From JBBDYQ01 sp035553855 (GTDB lineage: Bacteria > Actinomycetota > Thermoleophilia > Solirubrobacterales > Thermoleophilaceae): a stretch of DNA of 64,000 nt. A model generated the notes under the pieces. It did not search any database, was not told the DNA's origin, and worked only from the letters and a program-made list of their open reading frames with translations. The translations under genes and the position numbers were made by a program. Position 1 is the stretch's first letter; every line of letters begins with the position of its first letter. Shown one piece after another: positions 1 to 8,558 of this stretch. Location: contig DATMJO010000081.1 of NCBI GenBank assembly GCA_035553855.1, forward strand, positions 1 to 64,000. The letters run 5' to 3'.

Positions 1-19
1 GGATACGCTGGGGGTGTGA
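1..19 (+). CDS. 3' end of an upstream gene (partial)
   Basis: The first bases read in frame as Asp-Thr-Leu-Gly-Val followed by TGA at 17-19. That TGA overlaps the GTG start of the next gene in the same GTGA arrangement used at many other junctions in this window. Only five codons are visible, so this is an inference from the junction style and no function can be given. Confidence 0.3.
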
Positions 20-1206
20 AGGTCGCGATCCTCGGGACGCGCGGGATCCCCGCTGCCTACAGCGGCTTCGAGACCGCCGTGGAGCAGATCACCAGCAGGC
101 TCACCGCCCGCGGGCACAAGGTCACCGTCTACTGCCGGCCCCACGTCGTGGACCGCGACTACCGCGAGTGGAAGGGCGCCCGCCTGGTCCACATCCCCAC
201 GATCCGCAACAAGTACCTCGACACGTTCGTCCACACCCTGCTCTCGAGCATCCACGTCGTCGCGCGCGAGCAGCCCGACATCGCGCTCTTCTTCATCGCG
301 GGCAACAGCCCGCTCTGCCTCGTCACCCGCGGCTTCGGCATCCCCACGGTCATCAACGTCGACGGCCTCGACTCGGACCGCCGCAAGTGGAACCGCCTCG
401 CGAAGGCCTACCTGCGGATCGCCGAGCGCCTCTCGCCGAGCTTCGCCACGCGCGCGATCACCGACTCGCACGCCGTCGCCGAGATCTTCGAACAGCGCTT
501 CGGCAAGCAGATCGGAGTCGTCCCCTACGGCGCCGAGGCGCCGGAGGACACCGGCACCGAGACGCTCGACCGGCTCGGCCTCGAGCCGCGCCGCTACGTC
601 CTGTTCGTCGGCCGCCTCGAGCCCGAGAACAACCCGCACCTGCTGGTCGAGGCCTGGGCGCGCATCCCCACCGAGAAGACCCAGGGGATGAAGCTCGTGG
701 TGGTGGGAGGCGCCCCGTACGCCTCCGAGTACATCCAGCAGGTGCGCCGCGCGGCGGATCCGCGCGTGGTCTTCCCCGGCTATGTATTCGGGCGCGGCTA
801 CTGGGAGCTGCAGCGCAACGCCTATCTCTTCTGCGCTCCGACCGAGGTGGGGGGCACGCACCCGGTCATCCTCGAGGCACTCGCCGCCGGCAACTGCGTG
901 CTGGTCAACGACTGGCGCCCGAACGCGGAGACCGTCGGCGAGGCAGGCGTCTACTTCTCGGGCGGCGACGGCGTGCCCGACCTCGCGAGCAAGCTCGAGG
1001 AGCTGCTCGACGACGCCGAGCGCGTCGAGGGCTTTCGCGTCGATGCGCTCGAGCGGGCGAAGCTCTACTCCTGGGACGCGGTGGCGACCGCCTACGAGCA
1101 GCTCCTTCTCGAGATCTCGGGGGCGACCGGCCCCGGGCCGCTGCCGCTCGACCGCCTCGAGGAGCTCGAGCGCGCTACCGGCGGGCCCGAGCGCGCAGCA
1201 CGGTGA
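16..1206 (+). CDS. GT4-family glycosyltransferase (DUF1972-type N-terminus)
   Basis: This 396-aa protein is a retaining GT-B glycosyltransferase that probably adds a sugar to a lipid-linked glycan at the cytoplasmic membrane face. The N-terminus (ILGTRGIPAAYSGFE, residues 4-18) is typical of rhamnosyltransferase-like GT4 proteins with a DUF1972 acceptor domain. The C-terminal donor domain carries the EX7E-type motif EVGGTHPVILE near residues 277-287. The start is GTG and overlaps the stop of an upstream frame. The 3' end overlaps the convergent glycoside hydrolase gene by 32 bp. Donor and acceptor sugars cannot be read from the sequence. Confidence 0.9.
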   Translation: MKVAILGTRGIPAAYSGFETAVEQITSRLTARGHKVTVYCRPHVVDRDYREWKGARLVHIPTIRNKYLDTFVHTLLSSIHVVAREQPDIALFFIAGNSPLCLVTRGFGIPTVINVDGLDSDRRKWNRLAKAYLRIAERLSPSFATRAITDSHAVAEIFEQRFGKQIGVVPYGAEAPEDTGTETLDRLGLEPRRYVLFVGRLEPENNPHLLVEAWARIPTEKTQGMKLVVVGGAPYASEYIQQVRRAADPRVVFPGYVFGRGYWELQRNAYLFCAPTEVGGTHPVILEALAAGNCVLVNDWRPNAETVGEAGVYFSGGDGVPDLASKLEELLDDAERVEGFRVDALERAKLYSWDAVATAYEQLLLEISGATGPGPLPLDRLEELERATGGPERAAR

Positions 1207-2875
1207 CGCGCGCCGAGCGGGTGCGCAGCTCGCGGCCGGAGCCCGGCTCGATCCAGATCAGCCGGTAGTAGCCGGTCCCGCGCGGCCTGTGGGTCGTGCG
1301 CAGGAAGCCCTTCGGGTTTGTCGTCGAGAGCGTGCGGACCTTGCTCCAGCGCCGGCTGCCGCGGCGCCGGTACTCGAGCCGCGCGGTCAGGTGCTCGCCG
1401 TCGGCCGCCGGGCGGAACTGCCCGAAGATGCGCGCTGAGCGCCCGCGCCGGACGCGCCGGGTCACGTCGATCACTCGCTGATAGGCCGCGTAGGCGTGCT
1501 TCTGGCGTCCGGCGCCGGTCTTCAGCCCCGACTGGAAGGTCCCCCAATAGCGCGGGTCGCTCGGCTCGAACTGGCGCAGCGGACCGTCGTCGACCAGCAG
1601 GAACTGCGCGGACGAGGCGATGCGGGGGTTGCGGTAGGCGATGTGCTCGGCCTCGTTCAGGTAGGCGGCCTGGCGCGACCACGGAATGCCGAGCGTCGGG
1701 TCGGGCGGGTCGGTCTGGTAGCCGTACTCGGTCATCCAGATCGGGAAGCGCTTCGACTGGCCGTGCTGGCCGAGGATCTTGTCGAGCGTGCGCACGAGCC
1801 GGTCGGTGTCGGCGAGCACGGCGTTGTCGCGGTGGTCGTCGCTCTCGCCCGGAGCCTGCTCGAGCGCGTATGGATGGTGTGCCCAGCCCGCCGAGGCGAA
1901 GAGGCCGGGGTGCTGCTCCACCATCGCCTGGCGGCTTCCCGGGCAGCCGCGCACCTGCGCGTCCTCGCCCTGGTAGGGGCGCAGGCGGCGGTCGACGCAG
2001 TAAAGCTCGCGGATGAACTCGAGCGGGCGCACGGCGCGCGTGAGGCCCTGCTGGGGATGCCCGCGCGGCGCCGTCTCGCCGAGGAGGATGTTGTCGGATG
2101 CGTGGCCGCTCCTCGCCAGGCCGTCCCAGGCGGCGTCGACGAGGCCCCTGTACAGGCGTCCCGCCACGGGGATCAGCGGCAGGGTCGCGGCGCGCGGATC
2201 GGGCAGCCACTGCGGCGTGAGCCAGCCCGGGTGGTTCGGCTCGTTCCAGACCGACCAAGTGTCGACGCGGGGGATCAGCTCGCCCTGGGGAGCCGGCTGC
2301 TGCTGCGGCTCCCCGCCGAGGAGCCCACCGCCGCCCGAGGGCGGAGGCGCTTGGGTCTCCTCACGGTACTCACCCGAGTAGCGGCGCCCGACCGCCTCGG
2401 CGAAGGAGCGGAAGTCGTCCGGGTTCGGCTCGTAGGTCTCCTCGATGTCGCGGCGCTCCGGGCTGCCGGTCGCCCACAGCGGGGAGGGGCCCGTGAGGCT
2501 GAAGAGGAGCCCGATGCCGTGCTTGCGGGCGGAGACGACGATGCGGTCGTAGCGGTCCCAGTGGTCGGCCGGGTAGCCGGCCGGGCTCGCCGGGCCGGCG
2601 GGGCCGAAGGAGGGGCGCTCCTTGCGCTCGGGCTGGGGCGCGATCAGGCGCCAGTAGACCGACACGCGCACGCGGTCGACGCCGATCGCCTTCAGCTCGG
2701 CCATCGTGGCGTCGAGCCGCTCGGGCGAGGCGTAGACGATCTCGGCATCGTCCATGACGATCGACTGCATGCCCGCCGACCCCGTCGCGGGGGTGGCGGA
2801 CGCGGCGAGCGTGAGGCCCGCGAGGGCCCCGGCGAGCGCGCCTACTCGCCGTGTGTTGCGTGCGATCCGTCGCAT
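1175..2875 (-). CDS. Secreted clan-A-type glycoside hydrolase
   Basis: This 566-aa protein has an N-terminal signal-like segment (Arg-rich start, then an Ala/Leu stretch to about residue 30) and a TIM-barrel hydrolase of the GH5/GH39 style. The probable acid/base Glu lies in VWNEPNHPGW (about residue 212) and the probable nucleophile in WMTEYGYQT (about residue 381). A Gly/Gln/Pro-rich insert separates the barrel parts and a basic beta-rich tail follows. A longer frame opens at 2932, but the Met at 2875 starts the signal peptide and avoids overlap with the O-antigen ligase gene. As the last gene of a polysaccharide operon it may trim or remodel the exported glycan; the substrate is unknown. 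Confidence 0.85.
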   Translation of the reverse strand: MRRIARNTRRVGALAGALAGLTLAASATPATGSAGMQSIVMDDAEIVYASPERLDATMAELKAIGVDRVRVSVYWRLIAPQPERKERPSFGPAGPASPAGYPADHWDRYDRIVVSARKHGIGLLFSLTGPSPLWATGSPERRDIEETYEPNPDDFRSFAEAVGRRYSGEYREETQAPPPSGGGGLLGGEPQQQPAPQGELIPRVDTWSVWNEPNHPGWLTPQWLPDPRAATLPLIPVAGRLYRGLVDAAWDGLARSGHASDNILLGETAPRGHPQQGLTRAVRPLEFIRELYCVDRRLRPYQGEDAQVRGCPGSRQAMVEQHPGLFASAGWAHHPYALEQAPGESDDHRDNAVLADTDRLVRTLDKILGQHGQSKRFPIWMTEYGYQTDPPDPTLGIPWSRQAAYLNEAEHIAYRNPRIASSAQFLLVDDGPLRQFEPSDPRYWGTFQSGLKTGAGRQKHAYAAYQRVIDVTRRVRRGRSARIFGQFRPAADGEHLTARLEYRRRGSRRWSKVRTLSTTNPKGFLRTTHRPRGTGYYRLIWIEPGSGRELRTRSARVTVLRARARR

Positions 2876-2909
2876 CGGCGGGTCCAGTGGTCCTATCGGC
2901 AGCCGGGGC

Positions 2910-5033
2910 TCAGGATCGAGCCGCGTCGGCACGCAGCTGACGCAGGCGGTGCCGCGCCTCGAAGAAGGCGGACTGGGCGGCGCGCGAGCGGGGGTCGAGG
3001 TAGAGGGCGCCCCTCAGGGTGTGCAGGGCCTGGTCCGGGCGGTCGAGGATCCGGAGCTGGAAGGTGGCGAGCCTGAGCCACACCTCCGGCTGCGACGGGT
3101 ATCGGCGCACGGCCCGCTCGAGCGTGTCGCCCGCCGCGGTCAGGCGGCCGGCGCGATGCTCGATCGCCGCCTGGACGAAGAGGGGCCGCGGCGAGAGCGG
3201 GTTGATGTCCTCCGCGCGCCGCGCCTGCTCGGCGGCTTCCTCCACGTCTCCGCGAGCGAGCAGCGCGAGCGCGCGGTTCGAGGCGTCGTCGGCGCGCTCG
3301 GGCTGGACGGCGGACCAGACACAGGTGAGGGCGAGCAGGCCGACACCGGCGGCCAGGACGATGCGCTCGCCCGCGGGGCGCTTCCAGCGGGGCTTCTCGG
3401 GCGGAGCCGCCCCCAGCGACGGGAGCGGACCGCGGGCCGCGACGAAGCCGCCGGCGACGAGCGCCATCACGGTCGGTCCCGGGACCGACCAGGTCCAGTC
3501 GATCGCCGACTGGAGCCCGAACACCAGCGCCGCGAGGGCGAGCGCGACGAGGCCCGCGCGCTCGGAGTCGAAGGGGAGCCGGTGGCCGCCGCGCTTCGCG
3601 CCCACGGTGCGTGCCGCGGCCGCGAGCCAGGCGGCGGCGAGGGCCAGGATGGCGAACAGGCCGAGCAGCCCGAGATCGGCACCGGTCTGGGCGACGAAGC
3701 CGTGGGCGTGGCGGGCGACGAGGACGTTCTCGCGGTGGCGGCTTCGGGAGACGCCGAAGGTGTTCGCGCCGGTGCCGGCGAGGGTGTTCTCGCCGAATAC
3801 GTCCGCCGCCTCGCGCCAGTAGCGCCCGCGGGAGGAGCCGGACTGGGTCAGGCGCTCAGGGCCGCCGGCTGTGACGGCGTCCCGGCTCGTGAGGTCGGAG
3901 ACGCGCTGGCCGACGCCGCCGCCGGTGAACGCGAGCGCGCCGATGCCGGCGAGCGCGGCCGCGGCCGCCACGGCGATCGCCGCGATCCCGGCGCGGCGGC
4001 GGACGAGCGCCGAGGGCGGGCGCCTGGCGGCGGCGAAGCCTGCCGCGAGGCCTGCCGCGATGAGGACGGCGATCATTGCCGCGACCAGCAGCCCGAAGGT
4101 GGCGCCCGCGTCCTCCTTCACCGCGAGTGCGGCGCCGTCCTGGGTGAAGGCGTCCTGGGCGAGCGCCCACAGGATCACGGGGGTCGAGGCCACGGCGGCG
4201 GCGGCGAGCGCGGTGAGGCTGCGAAGCCGCAGCGGCACGAACGCAAGCCACAGGACCGCGCCCAGCACGGCGGCCGCGAGCGCCCCGCGCGAGTAGCTCA
4301 GGAAGAGCGCGACGAAGAAGATCCCCAAGAGCGGGAACGCAAGCGCGTTCACGGGCGGGTGCCCGGAGCGGCGGGAGGCGAGCCAGAGCGCCGGGGGCAC
4401 GCCGAGCGCCGCGGTGACGCCCACGGCGTTCCAGTAGTTGAACGGCTTGCCGATCCGCGCGTAGATCTCGTCGGGCGCGAGCTCCCCGGGCAGGATGCGC
4501 GAGAGGAGCGCGTAGGCCGTCACGACGCCGGCGGCGATCAGGATGCCCTTCAGGGCCACATCCCACCCGCCGGGAGCGAGCCGCGCGGCGGCGATCGCGC
4601 CCGCGAACACGGCGAGGTAGGCGAAAGTCTTCGACGACTCGACCCAGGTGAGGTCGGGTGCGACCGACCAGGACACCGACAGCGCGACGAGTCCTGCGTA
4701 GAGCGCGAAGACGAGCAGCGTGCCGAGGCCGTCGCGGCCCCGCTCGGGCCCGAAGGCGATGGCCGCCGCGGCGAGCATCCCGCCGGCCAGCAGCAGCGAG
4801 ACCTCCACCGCCGTGGTGCGCGAGAGCTCCGAGCCGCCCTCGGCGCCGAAGGCGACGGCGATCAGCGCCGCCGCGAGCGCGAGGCTCGCGAGCAGGGAGC
4901 GCCCGCGGGGCTCGCTGATGGCGGCGCGGGCGCGCCCGGCGCCGTCGCTCAGGATTCGCTTGGTCCCCTCGGCCGGCCGCGGCGGGGCGGCCGGCGGGGC
5001 GCTAGCGGCGAAGGAGGCGGGCGAGCGCGGCAC
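2910..5033 (-). CDS. O-antigen ligase/polymerase-type membrane protein with TPR tail
   Basis: This 707-aa polytopic protein belongs to the Wzy/WaaL superfamily, which polymerises or transfers lipid-linked glycans on the outer membrane face. Many hydrophobic helices span about residues 45-555. The family signature is visible around residues 400-460, with a GRYWREA..F.E..L.GTGANTFG segment followed by RHAHGFVAQTGADLG, whose His is characteristic. From about residue 580 the tail is soluble and TPR-like, with Ala-rich helical pairs. The GTG start overlaps the 3' end of the secreted-protein gene upstream by 32 bp, so the two are probably translationally coupled. Whether it acts as polymerase or ligase cannot be told from sequence. 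Confidence 0.85.
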   Translation of the reverse strand: MPRSPASFAASAPPAAPPRPAEGTKRILSDGAGRARAAISEPRGRSLLASLALAAALIAVAFGAEGGSELSRTTAVEVSLLLAGGMLAAAAIAFGPERGRDGLGTLLVFALYAGLVALSVSWSVAPDLTWVESSKTFAYLAVFAGAIAAARLAPGGWDVALKGILIAAGVVTAYALLSRILPGELAPDEIYARIGKPFNYWNAVGVTAALGVPPALWLASRRSGHPPVNALAFPLLGIFFVALFLSYSRGALAAAVLGAVLWLAFVPLRLRSLTALAAAAVASTPVILWALAQDAFTQDGAALAVKEDAGATFGLLVAAMIAVLIAAGLAAGFAAARRPPSALVRRRAGIAAIAVAAAAALAGIGALAFTGGGVGQRVSDLTSRDAVTAGGPERLTQSGSSRGRYWREAADVFGENTLAGTGANTFGVSRSRHRENVLVARHAHGFVAQTGADLGLLGLFAILALAAAWLAAAARTVGAKRGGHRLPFDSERAGLVALALAALVFGLQSAIDWTWSVPGPTVMALVAGGFVAARGPLPSLGAAPPEKPRWKRPAGERIVLAAGVGLLALTCVWSAVQPERADDASNRALALLARGDVEEAAEQARRAEDINPLSPRPLFVQAAIEHRAGRLTAAGDTLERAVRRYPSQPEVWLRLATFQLRILDRPDQALHTLRGALYLDPRSRAAQSAFFEARHRLRQLRADAARS

Positions 5034-5598
5034 GGGCGCCCTTCATGTCGAACCGCGCGAGCGCGGGGACCCTGCGCCGGAGCAGCAGGTACGCGCCGGT
5101 CGCGCCCGATACGAGCAGGAGCAGCAGGACGGGGATCATCGAGGCCGGTACGTCGTTGCCCGTGCCCGCGATTCCGAGCAGCTGGCCGCCGCCCGTGGGA
5201 TCGCCCGCGGTGACGGCCTCGCCGCCGATATCGAGCGTGGGAGCGTCGCCGTCCTCGGAGGCCTCTTCGATCGCGCCGAGAGCGGCGATGTCCTCGGGCG
5301 AGCCGGCCACGGCGCCCGAGTCGGTCACGAGCCTGGGGTCGGCGCCGTCGGGCGAGCCGCCACGGCCCTTGCCGCCGGGGGTGAGCCCGGCGCGGATCGC
5401 CTCGCGGCAGTCGGTGTACTCGTCGATGTCGCTCGGAAGCTGGTCCTGCGCCTGTTCGTACTCCTTCTCGGAGTAGTCGCCGTCGATGACGCCGTCCTCG
5501 GCGCAGTCCTTGATCACGTCGCGGCCGGACGCCAGCGCCGCGGGAGCGGCAAGGGTCAGCGCGAGCGTGGCTATGAGCAGGCTAAGAGGGAGTCGCAT
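5002..5598 (-). CDS. Small secreted, C-terminally membrane-anchored protein of unknown function
   Basis: This 198-aa protein has a clear signal peptide (residues 1-24, ending ALASG), then a short acidic domain with two cysteines (DVIKDCAEDGVIDGDYSEKE and a DCREA segment), then a Gly/Ala/Asp-rich linker. A single membrane helix lies near residues 153-177, followed by a basic cytoplasmic tail. That is an extracellular domain on a stalk with a C-terminal anchor. I do not recognise a named family. Its overlap with the O-antigen ligase-like gene (32 bp) and with the preceding transferase gene (17 bp) suggests a role tied to glycan ligation or display at the surface, which is inference only. Confidence 0.75.
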   Translation of the reverse strand: MRLPLSLLIATLALTLAAPAALASGRDVIKDCAEDGVIDGDYSEKEYEQAQDQLPSDIDEYTDCREAIRAGLTPGGKGRGGSPDGADPRLVTDSGAVAGSPEDIAALGAIEEASEDGDAPTLDIGGEAVTAGDPTGGGQLLGIAGTGNDVPASMIPVLLLLLVSGATGAYLLLRRRVPALARFDMKGARAALARLLRR

Positions 5599-6637
5599 TC
5601 GGAAGATCTCCAGAAGTCGGGAGCGGAGCGTGGCGATCCGTGCTCGCGCCTACGGCGGCGAGCGCACGCCGTATCCCCCTCACCCAAGCAGCGTACGAGT
5701 AAACCTGGACGTCGCGCTTGGCGGCAGCACCCAGACGCTCCCGCAGCGCGGGGTCCGCAGCGAGCGCCCGCAGCCTGGCTGCGAGAGGAGCGGGGTCGCC
5801 GGCTGGGACCACGAGGCCGTTTGTGCCATCGGCCACGAGCCCCCCAGCCACGGCGCCCACCGCGTCTGAGGCGATGATGGGTCGGCCCTGGTGCATGGCT
5901 TCGTTGCAGACCAACCCCCATGGCTCCCGGAAAGTTGCGGTTCTGACGCTCGGCAGGACGAGCACGTCGGCCGCCGCGTAGACGGCCGGGAGGCGGTCGC
6001 GGGGGACCTGGCCGAGCGCCCTGACGCCGGGGCCCGACGGTGCGATCCCGCCCTCGCCCGCCACCCACAGCCGGGCATCCGGGCCGAGGTCCGCCTCGCG
6101 CCAGGCCTCGAGCAGCACGTCGAGGCCCTTCTCGCGCTCGCGGCGCCCCACGAACAGCGCGACGAAGCTCGCGCCGCCCCGGTCCGCCGGCTCCACGTCG
6201 GCGCCGAAATGCTCCCCGTCCACCGCCTGGGGCGCCACGAACACCCGTCCGCGCGATCCGCGGACCGCCTCGACGTAACGGCTGACATGGGGGCCGTAGG
6301 TCACGACCGCGTCCGCGTGACGGTAGAGGTGGCGGGTGGGCAGCCACGACAGCGCGTGAACGGGCGTGCGCGGGTGCTCCCACAGGGATGCCCACAGGAC
6401 GAACGGCACGCCGCTGCGGCGTGCCGCGAGGTAGGCGCCGGGGAGGGCGAGCCGGCCACCGAGCCCGCAGACGACGGCCCGGTAGCGGCCCGAGGCGATC
6501 CGCCGCACGGCTCCCGCCTGCCCGCCTTCGTCGTGCGCAAGCACCTCCAGGTTCTCCGCCTCGGCGAGCATACGGAAGGGCTCCGAGCGGTAGTCGGTCA
6601 CCGTGGTGGTGACGAGGCAGGCCGGCTTCTCCTTCAC
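5582..6637 (-). CDS. GT4-family glycosyltransferase
   Basis: This 351-aa GT-B transferase starts at a GTG whose GTGA overlaps the stop of the next gene upstream in the operon; the open frame continues further but would run inside that gene. Recognisable parts are a central nucleotide-sugar-binding start (FVALFVGRREREKGLDVLLEA), a YAAADVLVLPS segment, and the donor-binding loop EPWGLVCNEAMHQGRP near residue 234, a variant of EX7E. The N-terminal acceptor half is short and lacks the usual GG loop. It lies between another GT4 gene and the secreted-protein gene, and overlaps the latter by 17 bp. Sugar specificity is unknown. Confidence 0.88.
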   Translation of the reverse strand: MKEKPACLVTTTVTDYRSEPFRMLAEAENLEVLAHDEGGQAGAVRRIASGRYRAVVCGLGGRLALPGAYLAARRSGVPFVLWASLWEHPRTPVHALSWLPTRHLYRHADAVVTYGPHVSRYVEAVRGSRGRVFVAPQAVDGEHFGADVEPADRGGASFVALFVGRREREKGLDVLLEAWREADLGPDARLWVAGEGGIAPSGPGVRALGQVPRDRLPAVYAAADVLVLPSVRTATFREPWGLVCNEAMHQGRPIIASDAVGAVAGGLVADGTNGLVVPAGDPAPLAARLRALAADPALRERLGAAAKRDVQVYSYAAWVRGIRRALAAVGASTDRHAPLPTSGDLPNATPS

Positions 6638-7797
6638 GCGAGCGCCTCGGCGTAGGCCTCGACGGTGGCCCTGCCGCAGGCCTTCCACGAGAAGCTTGCG
6701 GCGGCCGTGCGGCGCGCGGCCTCGGAGAGCTCCCGGTGGCGGCCGGGCTCGAGCGCGCCGGTGATCGCGGACGCCAGCGCGGGCACGTCGCCGGGCGGCA
6801 CGAGCAGCATGCCCGGTCCCTCGGCGGCGATCTCCTCGGGCCCCCATTCGCCCCGGCATCCGATCGCGGGCAGCCCGCAGGCGAGCGCCTCGACGTAGGC
6901 GACGCCGAACGCCTCGTCCACGCTCGGCAGCGCCATGACGTGCCCGCGGGCAAGCTCGGCGAGCGCCTCGGCGGGCGCCATCCGGCCGCGGATCTCCACC
7001 ACCTCGGCGATGCCGAGGGAGCCCGCGAGCGTCTCCAGGGCCCCAAGCTCGGGCCCTCCGCCGATCAGCACGGCGCGCAGCGCGGGGACCTCGTCGCGGG
7101 CGAGGCGGACGGCGCGCAGCACGTCGGCCTGGCGCTTGCGCGGCACGGCGTCTCCGAGGCTCACGACGGTGGGCCGCTCGTGGCGAGGGGGCGGCGGGTC
7201 CGGCGCGGCGGCGCCGAGGTGCACGACGCGCATGTGGTCGTCGCGGCCCGCGAGGGCCGCGGCGGCCCGGAGCGTCGCGCGGCTGTTGCACATCACGAGG
7301 CCGGCGGCCTGGAGCACGTCCGCGACGCGCGAGCGTGCGGCGGGTCGCTGAAGCTCGGGGCCGAGCACGTCGCCGCCGTGGACGGACACGCAGAGCGGCA
7401 CTCGGCGCGACCGGCAGAACGGCAGCGCGGCGGCGCCGGCAGGCAGGGCGTAGTGGGCGTGGACGAGGTCGAGCGGGCGCTCGCGGTGGCGCCGCTCGAG
7501 CGCGCGGGTAAGGGGCCGGCGGGCCCAGCGGTCCCACCACGCGTAGGAGCCGCCGCGCGGCGGGGCGACGAAGCGCACGTACTGCGCCTCGATCCCGTCG
7601 CGGACCTCGCGGGCGGGCTGGCGGAGCGCCTCGGCCGCGCGAGCCGGGGAGGCGCGCGGCGGCAGCGGCCGTTCGAGCACGAGCACGGAGACCTCCGCCC
7701 CCGCCTCACTCGCCGCGAGGGCCTGGCGGTGGGCCCAGACCCCGAGCGCCGGGTCGCGCCGGCGGGGGTAGTACTCCGCTGCGACGGCGACGTTCAC
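6634..7797 (-). CDS. GT4-family glycosyltransferase
   Basis: This 387-aa protein has the two Rossmann-like domains of a GT-B enzyme. The N-terminal part opens MNVAVAAEYYPRRRDPALGVW, with HAHYALPAG and SVHGGDVLG motifs of the acceptor domain. The C-terminal part has VVSLGDAVPRKRQ..VLRAV and the catalytic EX7E motif EAFGVAYVE near residues 293-301. The ATG start forms an ATGA overlap with the gene upstream in the operon, and its stop forms a GTGA overlap with the GT4 gene downstream, so the set is probably translated as a coupled unit. Confidence 0.92.
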   Translation of the reverse strand: MNVAVAAEYYPRRRDPALGVWAHRQALAASEAGAEVSVLVLERPLPPRASPARAAEALRQPAREVRDGIEAQYVRFVAPPRGGSYAWWDRWARRPLTRALERRHRERPLDLVHAHYALPAGAAALPFCRSRRVPLCVSVHGGDVLGPELQRPAARSRVADVLQAAGLVMCNSRATLRAAAALAGRDDHMRVVHLGAAAPDPPPPRHERPTVVSLGDAVPRKRQADVLRAVRLARDEVPALRAVLIGGGPELGALETLAGSLGIAEVVEIRGRMAPAEALAELARGHVMALPSVDEAFGVAYVEALACGLPAIGCRGEWGPEEIAAEGPGMLLVPPGDVPALASAITGALEPGRHRELSEAARRTAAASFSWKACGRATVEAYAEALA

Positions 7798-8558
7798 GCC
7801 ACGTCGCCGGCGCGGAGATAGGGCCTGCCGTCGAGAAAGGCGCGCGCCTCCTCGATCGCCGCCGCGGCGCTGTAGGTCGCCGCGACCGGGCCGCTCTCGT
7901 GCCGCACCGGCAGCGCGTCGACGATGCCCAGGCGCATGCCCCGCTCGCGGGCTACGGCGGCCCAGTGCAGGTCTAGGCCCCAGCCGTAGCGGAGGTCCGG
8001 GAACGGCATGAACTCCTCGGCGGAGTCCCTGCGGAAGGCGGTGACCGGCCCGATCTCGACGAAGGCGGACTCCCGAGCGAGCCCGGGGCGGCGGCGGGTG
8101 ACGCGCCAGGCGGCATGGCTGGCCCTCGTCTGGGCGGGCTGGGCGAGCGCGAAGCCATGCTCCTCGCAGACGCCGACCATGCGGTCGAGGAAGGCTTCGG
8201 GCAGCACGACGTCGTCGTCCACCACGAGCGTCCAGTCAGCGGGCCCGCCGGCCCGCTCGAGCAGCAGGTTCAGGTTCTGGAACTTGCCCCGCTCGCCGGC
8301 TTCGCCCAGCTCCAGGCGGACGTCGTGGCGGGTGGAGGCGAGGCCCGCCGGGGCGCCCGTCCCGCGGTGGACGCACATGACGAGGATCGTCCTCCGGGGC
8401 GCGGACGCGGCCGCCCCGTCCAGCCTGCGCGCGGCGCCGCCGGCGCGCAGCCGCAGGTCGAGCGCGGCGTCGGCGAGCCGCGCCAGTGCGGTGCGCCGGA
8501 TCCCGGCGACGTGCCCGGTCTCCCCGGAGAGGAAGGTGGCGGGGTCGGGGCCCGTCAT
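7794..8558 (-). CDS. GT-A-like glycosyltransferase family protein
   Basis: This 254-aa protein has a DDD triad in TLVVDDDVVLPEAF (about residues 111-113), the kind of metal/nucleotide-sugar motif seen in GT-A enzymes, followed by a GWGLDLHWAAVARERG segment and a HESGP motif. These resemble the DUF707/GT-A-like group more than classic GT2 proteins. The ATG start overlaps the GT2 stop as ATGA; longer upstream readings run inside the GT2 gene and are rejected. It has no membrane helix, so it probably acts in the cytoplasm on a lipid-linked or nucleotide-linked substrate. The exact family needs a profile search. Confidence 0.8.
   Translation of the reverse strand: MTGPDPATFLSGETGHVAGIRRTALARLADAALDLRLRAGGAARRLDGAAASAPRRTILVMCVHRGTGAPAGLASTRHDVRLELGEAGERGKFQNLNLLLERAGGPADWTLVVDDDVVLPEAFLDRMVGVCEEHGFALAQPAQTRASHAAWRVTRRRPGLARESAFVEIGPVTAFRRDSAEEFMPFPDLRYGWGLDLHWAAVARERGMRLGIVDALPVRHESGPVAATYSAAAAIEEARAFLDGRPYLRAGDVA

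Noticed and set aside
1496..5213. Long plus-strand open frames (526 and 819 aa) across the hydrolase and O-antigen ligase genes
   Set aside because: They are antisense shadows of GC-rich genes: their translations are Arg/Gly/Ala-rich with no motifs, while the minus strand gives clear protein families.
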